NCBI GenBank assembly: GCA_005881295.1
Contig: VBHS01000035.1
Span: forward strand, 1-21,690
Origin: Chloroflexota bacterium
Lineage (GTDB): Bacteria > Chloroflexota > Ktedonobacteria > Ktedonobacterales > Ktedonobacteraceae
Direction: 5' to 3'
DNA length: 21,690 nucleotides
A model generated the notes under the pieces. It made no database searches, was not told the DNA's origin, and saw nothing but the letters and a program-made list of their open reading frames with translations. Made by a program: the position numbers and the translations under genes. This document shows positions 15,330 to 20,771 of the stretch, piece by piece; the stretch's first letter is position 1, and the number at the start of each line of letters is the position of its first letter.

Positions 15330-17321
15330 ATGGATTTCGCCGCCGGAAACGGGGCAGATACAAATACGAGCAATGGTGGTTGGTGGGCCGTAGAGAGCGC
15401 GTTGTCTCCATCACATATTTATTCAAAAGATAGCGATATTTTATCTGCCGGACTCTTACAAGAATATAGCGTGCTCACGGGAGTTGCTGCTAATATGAGC
15501 AGCGGCTTTCTGCTCTTAAATTCACGAGAACGCGTCACATATTTCAACGCCAGCGCTGTGCGCCTGCTCGGCATCAACAGCCATGAGTTGATTGAGCAGC
15601 CCGTTTTTGATGTGCGGAAACAACTCCTGACCCTGGCGGCCGAACCTGAGTCTGTGCAAGACGAGCTTGACCGTGCCTGGTTCTCCCCTGAAAAAGAGTC
15701 TTCGACAGATATCGCCCTGGCAGATGCGGCGGTACGCTGGCTGCGCGTGCGCTGTTTCCCTATGTGGGATGGCACGGGACATCTGTTGGGCCGCGGGATA
15801 CTGCTCGATGATATCACGTTGGAACGCTCCTCTATCGAGTCTCGTGGTGAGGCGCTGGCGCTCGCCGCGCATGAACTGAAGACCCCACTCGCGGTGATTA
15901 AAGGCTGTGCCACGACGTTGTTGGGAAACTCTACGCGCTGGGACCCGATTATGCAACGTGAAATGTTGCAGATGATCGATACACACGCGGACCGCCTATA
16001 TGATGTGCTTAACACGCTGCTAGATGTCTGGCGGCTCGATTCCGGGGCACAGACCTTGCAGCTATCACAGGTACAGATTCCTGAACTGCTGCGCCAGGTC
16101 GTGGAGCACTGGCAAAAGGCTGCGCCGCGTCACACTTTTGTGCTCACTATCCCACCAGTTGTCCCTCTCGTAGTGGTCTGCGATGCTGTGCGCGTTGGGC
16201 AGGCCTTGCACTCCCTGCTGAACAACGCTGTCACATACTCTCCCGAGGGAGGGACCATCACTATTTTGCTAGAGAACAATGACGTCGAGTTACGCCTGAG
16301 CATCGCTGACGAAGGAGTGGGGATAGCTCCCGAACATCTCGATCGTATTTTCGAACGTTTTTACCGTGTTCAACAGCGGGAGGGGTCGGCTTCCAGTGGA
16401 AGTGGTCTGGGACTGGCTGTTGCTCGAGCGACATTTGAGGCTCATGGTGGCACAATCTGGGTCGATTCGGCTGGGCTGGGAGAGGGCGCAACGTTTTACT
16501 GTACATTGCCTTTGGCGCCGCGCTTATCCTCGCAGCTACAGCGGCAGTCGCAACCACTCTCCTCGTCGCCGAGTGGCCCGCTACCGTTACCTACGGTGCG
16601 TAGTAGCGTTTTGTTGAAACCCGGCCAGCGGGCGTATGTCCTGGTTGCAGAGGGCGACGCGCGCCTGGTGCGCTATCTACGGGCCAACCTGGAGGAGCAT
16701 GCCTACCGCGTACATACGGTCAATCATGGCATTCAGTTCCTGCGCCAGCTTGACCTGGAAGAGCCAGACCTGATCCTGCTCTCGACGCGCCTGGCCGATA
16801 TCAGTGGTCTAGAACTATTGCAGCGTTTGCGCGAATTCGCGCAGATGCCCGTGATCATGCTCTGCGATGATTGCGATGAAGATGAACGCGTAAGGCTGTT
16901 TGATCTTGGCGCCGATGATCTGGTGATAAAGCCATTCGGCATGAAAGAACTGCTGGCGCGTTTGCGTGCGCTCTTGCGCCGACGGGCCGCACCTGGCGAC
17001 CACATGGTACCTCAGGCCATTTTCACCACGGGCGAACTGACCATTGATTATGCTCAGCACCAGGTCTTTTTGGAGGGGCGCCCGGTACAGTTGAGCCGCA
17101 CAGAATACAAACTGCTCAGTACGCTGGCGCGCAACGTGGGGATGGTTCTGACGCATGAGGTGCTGCTGGAACGAGTATGGGGGCCAGAATATAACCGTGA
17201 AGTGGATTTCATCTGGGTTTATATCAGTCGCCTCCGCCGCAAGATCGAGGCCGATCCACGCCATCCAACGTATATTTTGACCGTACCGGACGTTGGCTAT
17301 AAACTAGCGAAATTATCGTAG
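15330..17321 (+). CDS. PAS-histidine kinase-receiver-winged helix fusion with degenerate receiver
   Basis: One soluble 663-residue protein carries a whole two-component pathway. In order: PAS-like sensor (about 50-165), HisKA with H181 in HELKTPL, HATPase with N298/N299, DEGVGI (327-332) and GSGLGL (357-362), a Ser/Pro linker (about 400-430), a receiver (436-550) and an OmpR-type winged helix (about 565-660, ending VPDVGYKL). The kinase looks active. The receiver does not: the phospho-acceptor Asp is S485 (LILLSTRL), the conserved Thr is Cys (VIMLCDD), and the acidic pocket is reduced to E441/D443, though K534 remains. DNA binding may therefore be set by something other than receiver phosphorylation. 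No membrane helix is seen, so the PAS domain would read a cytoplasmic signal. AGGAGAGG lies 11 nt before the ATG. Confidence 0.92.
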   Translation: MDFAAGNGADTNTSNGGWWAVESALSPSHIYSKDSDILSAGLLQEYSVLTGVAANMSSGFLLLNSRERVTYFNASAVRLLGINSHELIEQPVFDVRKQLLTLAAEPESVQDELDRAWFSPEKESSTDIALADAAVRWLRVRCFPMWDGTGHLLGRGILLDDITLERSSIESRGEALALAAHELKTPLAVIKGCATTLLGNSTRWDPIMQREMLQMIDTHADRLYDVLNTLLDVWRLDSGAQTLQLSQVQIPELLRQVVEHWQKAAPRHTFVLTIPPVVPLVVVCDAVRVGQALHSLLNNAVTYSPEGGTITILLENNDVELRLSIADEGVGIAPEHLDRIFERFYRVQQREGSASSGSGLGLAVARATFEAHGGTIWVDSAGLGEGATFYCTLPLAPRLSSQLQRQSQPLSSSPSGPLPLPTVRSSVLLKPGQRAYVLVAEGDARLVRYLRANLEEHAYRVHTVNHGIQFLRQLDLEEPDLILLSTRLADISGLELLQRLREFAQMPVIMLCDDCDEDERVRLFDLGADDLVIKPFGMKELLARLRALLRRRAAPGDHMVPQAIFTTGELTIDYAQHQVFLEGRPVQLSRTEYKLLSTLARNVGMVLTHEVLLERVWGPEYNREVDFIWVYISRLRRKIEADPRHPTYILTVPDVGYKLAKLS

Positions 17322-17389
17322 GGGCGCAATGAATTGCGCCCGCCCGGGGAGACGATCCATCCTATTGGGCACTGCGTGCGGTCCCTACG
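17317..17389. repeat. REP-like composite palindrome at the end of the kinase gene
   Basis: The stretch has outer ends CGTAGGGG (17317-17324) and TCCCTACG (17382-17389), complementary apart from one G-T pair. Inside are GGGCGCAA-TGAA-TTGCGCCC (hairpin near 17322-17341) and GCAC-TGC-GTGC (near 17369-17379). The kinase stop codon TAG lies inside the left end. The form suggests an interspersed REP or MITE-like repeat rather than a normal terminator, as there is no T-run. Only one copy is in this window, so the repeat nature is inferred. Confidence 0.45.
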
Positions 17390-17401
17390 CCCAGCCGTAT
17401 A

Positions 17402-17420
17402 TATTCAGGTCTTTGTAAGG
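17402..17420 (+). promoter_or_regulatory. Shared bipartite motif, copy upstream of the membrane receiver gene
   Basis: TATTCAGG-TCT-TTGTAAGG is identical at all 16 core positions to the copies before coxB and tlpA. The downstream ACTGCAAG block is degenerate here (TTGTCAAAG at 17433-17441). It begins 123 nt before the ATG at 17525 and 12 nt after the REP-like element. No convincing -10 was found. Confidence 0.6.
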
Positions 17421-17524
17421 CCTGGCGCATTTTTGTCAAAGCAACTGTAATGTAAAGCGGATATGCTCCCTTGCAGAAGCTAACGTCGTAAAGGCCCTTT
17501 ACGCCGGCATATGGAGGAGCATTC

Positions 17525-18139
17525 ATGCCACACGGACCGGAACCAACCGTTCTCCTCATTGAGACTGACGCATCATTACGGCGGCTGATTGCTCTGGGTT
17601 TACAGTATCGCGGCATGCATGTCGTCGAGGCAAACTCTCCGGCCATCCTCCCAACTGTCGAGGCGCGAGAACCTGATCTGCTGATCCTCGATATCGATGA
17701 AAATACCGGAAGTAACTGGTCACACTTAGATGCAGTACAATCACACCCCGATCTCTCCACCTTACCGGTCGTTGTGCTGGCGTGGGAATGCCCGGTGCCA
17801 GTAGGTGCGGCTAGAGAAGAACAAAGCCAGCTGCAAACATATACGACATGCCTGAGCAAACCCTTTGATGCGCGCGCCCTGTACACGACAATAGAATCAT
17901 TACTTGCCGCCGCAAGTAGCGCGCGAGCAGCGGCACAGTCACAAGAGATAGCGCTACTCAATCAGGGAAAAGTCTCGTCTAGCATCTGGCCGCTGCTGAC
18001 GGCCGCTGGTTTACTGCTGACGTTCATTGGTTTGATGGGACTGCTGGCCATTAGCGCTGTGGGCCTGTGCGTCGTGCTGGTTTCCCTGCTCTGGTGGACG
18101 CTGGGGACGAATGTCGAAAAAGAAGCTGTAGCAACGTAA
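17525..18139 (+). CDS. Receiver protein anchored by an oxidase-subunit-like membrane hairpin
   Basis: This 204-residue protein has an N-terminal receiver domain (about 7-128) with the acceptor D56 in LLILDID, E13 in the acidic pocket and K112 in LSKPF; the usual Thr is A86. After a short Ala/Ser/Gln linker come two membrane helices (about 153-171 and 174-193) in the frame SIWP-x12-G-x20-WW, the same spacing as the small cox subunit at 13674. There is no DNA-binding or enzymatic output domain, so phosphorylation would act at the membrane, perhaps on the oxidase itself or as a phosphate sink. The kinase upstream, whose own receiver lacks the Asp, is a natural donor. GGAGGAG lies 5 nt before the ATG. 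A hairpin terminator follows. Confidence 0.85.
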   Translation: MPHGPEPTVLLIETDASLRRLIALGLQYRGMHVVEANSPAILPTVEAREPDLLILDIDENTGSNWSHLDAVQSHPDLSTLPVVVLAWECPVPVGAAREEQSQLQTYTTCLSKPFDARALYTTIESLLAAASSARAAAQSQEIALLNQGKVSSSIWPLLTAAGLLLTFIGLMGLLAISAVGLCVVLVSLLWWTLGTNVEKEAVAT

Positions 18140-18152
18140 TATTTACAAAACG

Positions 18153-18206
18153 AGCTAGACATGAAGAAGGGCCTCCAGAGAGGGAGGCCCTTCTTCATGT
18201 CTAGCT
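18153..18206 (+). terminator. Terminator after the membrane receiver gene (24-bp stem)
   Basis: Arms 18153-18176 and 18183-18206 are perfect complements around the loop AGAGAG. A G-T pair can extend the base, and TTATTTCG follows as a weak U-tract. It starts 13 nt after the stop codon. Confidence 0.85.
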
Positions 18207-18273
18207 TATTTCGCTCTCCTGGGAAGGTAGTGCAACCATTCTTGAAGACAAAACGTGTACATCATGGGTCAAA

Positions 18274-18354
18274 GGGGAATATGCTACAGATTACTTACAC
18301 TTGATGAAATATTCCCCGTTTTTAGTGTAGATAAGCCCATTTTTAGTGTAGATA
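18274..18354 (+). promoter_or_regulatory. Repeat-rich leader of the DJ-1/PfpI gene
   Basis: Two structures lie just before this gene. GGGGAATAT (18274-18282) and ATATTCCCC (18309-18317) form a 9-bp inverted repeat with a 26-nt loop. A 19-nt direct repeat, CCC(G/A)TTTTTAGTGTAGATA, occupies 18315-18333 and 18336-18354 with a period of 21 bp, two helical turns, and ends just before the ribosome site AAAGGAG (18356-18362). A regulator or an RNA structure could act here; recent tandem duplication is the simple alternative. I could not place a promoter with confidence. Confidence 0.4.
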
Positions 18355-18366
18355 GAAAGGAGCAAT

Positions 18367-18927
18367 ATGCAAGGAAATACAGTACAGGGAATGCGCGTTG
18401 CCATTCTCGTGACAGACGATTTTGAACAGGTAGAATTGACTGAACCCAAAAAGGCGCTGGATCAGGCCGGGGCCACCACAAAGATCATAGCGCCCAAGCC
18501 CGGCCAGGTGCAGGGTATGAATCACGATGTGAAGGCAGACACCTTCCCCGTGGATATGACACTGGACCAGGCGAATCCCGCTGATTTTGACGCTGTCCTG
18601 TTGCCCGGTGGCACGCTCAATGCCGATTCTTTGAGGATGGAGCCAAAGGCCCAGGACTTTGTGCGCCAGGTTAATAACAGCGGGAGACCGATTGCCGTCA
18701 TCTGCCATGGCCCCTGGCTGCTGGTCTCTGCAGGCCTTGCCAAGGGCAGGACGTTGACGAGCTATTACACGATCCAGGACGATATTCGCAATGCTGGCGC
18801 CAGGTGGGTAGACCAGGAGTTGGTGCGCGACGGGAACTGGGTCAGCAGCCGCAGCCCGAAGGATATCCCGGTCTTTAATAAGGGCATGATTGAGCTGTTC
18901 TCGGGTAGTAAAGTATCGTCGCGGTAG
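18367..18927 (+). CDS. DJ-1/PfpI superfamily protein
   Basis: This is a 186-residue cytoplasmic protein of the PfpI/YhbO branch of the DJ-1 superfamily. Members have been linked to stress resistance, glyoxalase-like repair of glycated proteins and, in PfpI, proteolysis; the sequence alone does not decide. The nucleophile elbow is AVICHGPWLL, with C113 followed by H114, and E20 in TDDFEQVEL is the conserved acid that activates the Cys. The length is normal for the family. AAAGGAG stands 4 nt before the ATG, which favours this start over the ATG 24 bases later. It has its own repeat-rich leader and its own terminator, so it is a single-gene unit between the signalling genes and the cytochrome c maturation genes. 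Confidence 0.92.
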   Translation: MQGNTVQGMRVAILVTDDFEQVELTEPKKALDQAGATTKIIAPKPGQVQGMNHDVKADTFPVDMTLDQANPADFDAVLLPGGTLNADSLRMEPKAQDFVRQVNNSGRPIAVICHGPWLLVSAGLAKGRTLTSYYTIQDDIRNAGARWVDQELVRDGNWVSSRSPKDIPVFNKGMIELFSGSKVSSR

Positions 18928-18961
18928 TAGACTTTTCGCTCCCAATTAACGACAACAGAGA

Positions 18962-19022
18962 ACAAGAGTGCAAGGGAGCGACCCGGTTAAAATTTGCCGG
19001 GGTCGCTCCCTTGCACTCTTGT
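18962..19022 (+). terminator. Terminator after the DJ-1/PfpI gene (25-bp stem, one bulge)
   Basis: Arms 18962-18986 and 18997-19022 pair throughout apart from one bulged G, with the loop TTAAAATTTG. CTTTACT follows as a short U-rich tail. It begins 34 nt after the stop codon. Confidence 0.85.
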
Positions 19023-19045
19023 CTTTACTAAAAGAAGCATGATAA

Positions 19046-19085
19046 TATTCAGGTTATTGTAAGGTATGCTCTTGCAACTGCAAGC
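19046..19085 (+). promoter_or_regulatory. Shared bipartite motif, copy upstream of the tlpA-ccmEF genes
   Basis: TATTCAGG-TTA-TTGTAAGG (19046-19064), 11 nt, then AACTGCAAGC (19076-19085), with the same spacing as the coxB copy. Here the third block is part of a perfect palindrome, CTTGCA-AC-TGCAAG (19071-19084). It begins 113 nt before the tlpA ATG. A -10-like TATCAT lies at 19120-19125, almost the same distance from the motif as TATAAT is before coxB. Confidence 0.65.
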
Positions 19086-19158
19086 TCGCTATCAGTCTCA
19101 AGCACGATAATCAGGCTTGTATCATCTCGTGCATCATAAGAATAGCGGCACTTAAACG

Positions 19159-19803
19159 ATGGAAACAAAAGACGGCGTAGTTGACGATAACCTGCAAAAC
19201 ACGCAGCCCGAAAAGATCACGACAAAGCGCAAAAGCAGCCGCAAGCGCCACATCACCATTTTTGTCGTAGTGAGCCTGATAAATATCGGGCTGCTTGTCC
19301 TGCTCTGGACTCAACTACTGACACCGGCACAAAACCAGTCTGGGGCCAGCAGCGATGGTCCGTCTGTGGCTAACCCGCTGAAAGGGCGGCCTGCGCCCAA
19401 TTTCAAATTAGCCACGCTAGATATGAAGCAGGCATCAGCGCTTGACCTGGCCTCACTGAAGGGCAAGGCGGTTGTCCTCAATTTCTGGTCTTCATCGTGT
19501 GCTCCCTGTCATGACGAGGCTGGATTGCTGCAATCTACGTGGCAACGTATGCAATCGAAGGGGGTCGTCTTTGTCGGTGTCGATTTTGAAGATACCCGGG
19601 GCGACGGCTTGAGTTTTATACAAAAGTACGGTGTCACCTATCCGAATGTGCTCGACGCGAATGGTGCGACCGCGATTAACTATGGTGTGACGTATACCCC
19701 GACGACATACTTCATCAATAGCAAGGGCGTCGTCGTCAGCATAATACCGCGTGAAATGACGGCGCGGGACCTGCAAACGAATCTGCAGCTGCTGACGAGC
19801 TAA
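19159..19803 (+). CDS. TlpA/ResA/CcmG-like membrane-anchored thioredoxin
   Basis: This is a 214-residue protein with a basic N-terminus, one membrane helix (about 31-53) and an extracytoplasmic thioredoxin fold (about 73-214). The redox pair is C114-AP-C117 in FWSSSCAPCHDE, and the cis-proline is P181 in TYTPTTYF. Proteins of this type reduce the haem-binding cysteines of apocytochrome c or of CuA subunits. Lying first in a cluster with ccmE and ccmF, and with CoxB having both a CxxCH and a CuA site, either job fits; CcmG is the more likely. No good ribosome site precedes the ATG at 19159, but an in-frame stop at 19153 leaves no earlier start. The next gene begins 8 nt after the stop. Confidence 0.9.
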   Translation: METKDGVVDDNLQNTQPEKITTKRKSSRKRHITIFVVVSLINIGLLVLLWTQLLTPAQNQSGASSDGPSVANPLKGRPAPNFKLATLDMKQASALDLASLKGKAVVLNFWSSSCAPCHDEAGLLQSTWQRMQSKGVVFVGVDFEDTRGDGLSFIQKYGVTYPNVLDANGATAINYGVTYTPTTYFINSKGVVVSIIPREMTARDLQTNLQLLTS

Positions 19804-19811
19804 GGACATGC

Positions 19812-20270
19812 ATGTTAGAAATACGCGTGATAGTTCGAGCGGCTCATACACTGGCTGCCGCCGCCTGGGTTGGGGGCAGCATACTGTACCTGGTGGCGGT
19901 CTTGCCGGCATTGCACAGTAAAGGACCTGCTCCAGCGATAGCTGGTGAGATTGCCGCGTTATTCAGGCGCATGGTGAATATCTGTATGGGGGTATTGCTG
20001 CTCAGCGGGGCATACCTGACGTTTGACCGGCTGACACAGACCACGCTTGGCTGGCCCTACCTGGTTGTCCTGGGCTTGAAAATAGTCCTGGCTACTGGTA
20101 TGTTTATATTAGCCATATATATCGGACAAAGTAATATACGGCGGCTAGCGAAGCGCTCGACGCGGCTCTCCAGGGCCGCGCCACAACTTATGTTAGCGCT
20201 TGGTATAATAGTATTTATCCTTGGTGCCCTCCTCAATAGTTTATTTGAGGGAACGATCGCACCCCACTGA
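19812..20270 (+). CDS. Four-helix membrane protein, CopD-like
   Basis: This is a 152-residue protein with four hydrophobic helices (about 8-31, 53-72, 81-104 and 123-143). The first helix has AAHTLAAAAWVGGSILY, which recalls the H-x7-W-x-GG pattern of the CopD copper-resistance family and related small membrane proteins; LGLKIVLA in helix 3 fits as well. H12 could bind haem or copper. The family assignment is by pattern only. AAGGA lies 5 nt before the ATG. It stands between tlpA and ccmE with short gaps (8 and 21 nt), so it is probably co-translated with the cytochrome c maturation genes and may help with copper or haem for the oxidase. Confidence 0.7.
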   Translation: MLEIRVIVRAAHTLAAAAWVGGSILYLVAVLPALHSKGPAPAIAGEIAALFRRMVNICMGVLLLSGAYLTFDRLTQTTLGWPYLVVLGLKIVLATGMFILAIYIGQSNIRRLAKRSTRLSRAAPQLMLALGIIVFILGALLNSLFEGTIAPH

Positions 20271-20291
20271 TTGATACATTGGAGTTAGAGT

Positions 20292-20741
20292 ATGCAGCCT
20301 GCTTTGGCAGCACCAACTGAAGAGAAGATTCCGTCGCGACGGCGTAAACGGTTGCCTCTCAGTTTTATCATTGGCGGACTGGCTATTTTAGCAGCGGTAA
20401 TCTACCTCGTGTATGCCAATACACAGGCGAACGCTGTCTACTATATGACTGTGAGCGAACTCAGGAGCTGTACCACCTGTACTACGCAATCTGTGCGCGT
20501 GGCTGGCGTGGTGCAACAGGGTTCGATTGTACGTAATGACCAGCAGCAACTTGTCACCTTTGTCATCGCGCAAGGTGCACAGCGGCTGCCAGTAACTTAC
20601 AACGGCGTCGTTCCAGATATCTTCCGCCAGGGCATCGAGGTGGTGGTAGAGGGTCACTATACCGGCCAGGGACCGTTCCAGGCTCAGAACCTGCTTGCCA
20701 AGTGCCCATCGAAATTTCAGGCCGCTACGCCAACGCCGTAG
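20292..20741 (+). CDS. ccmE: Haem chaperone CcmE, variant with Cys at the haem-binding position
   Basis: CcmE carries haem on the outer face of the membrane to the CcmF ligase. This 149-residue protein has one N-terminal helix (about 21-42) and the beta-barrel (about 48-138), with conserved RVAGVV and VTYNGVVPDIFRQG. The haem-binding motif, normally LAKHDxxY with covalent His, reads LAKCPSKF: Cys at 138 and Phe at 142. CxxxY forms of CcmE are known in some bacteria and archaea; the Phe is a further change. An extra pair, C60-TT-C63, lies before the first barrel strand, where most family members have none that I recall. GGAG stands 7 nt before the ATG. ccmF starts 30 nt downstream. Confidence 0.9.
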   Translation: MQPALAAPTEEKIPSRRRKRLPLSFIIGGLAILAAVIYLVYANTQANAVYYMTVSELRSCTTCTTQSVRVAGVVQQGSIVRNDQQQLVTFVIAQGAQRLPVTYNGVVPDIFRQGIEVVVEGHYTGQGPFQAQNLLAKCPSKFQAATPTP

Positions 20742-20771
20742 CAGTATTTTCATACTCAGTAAGGAATACCT

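Noticed and set aside
18301..18329. TTGATG with a TAGTGT-like hexamer as a promoter for the PfpI gene
   Set aside because: The -10 match is only three of six and the hexamer lies in a tandem repeat, so a promoter call is not supported.
18315..18354. Tandem repeat considered as the start of a CRISPR array
   Set aside because: There are only two copies with a 2-nt gap, no spacers and no cas genes.
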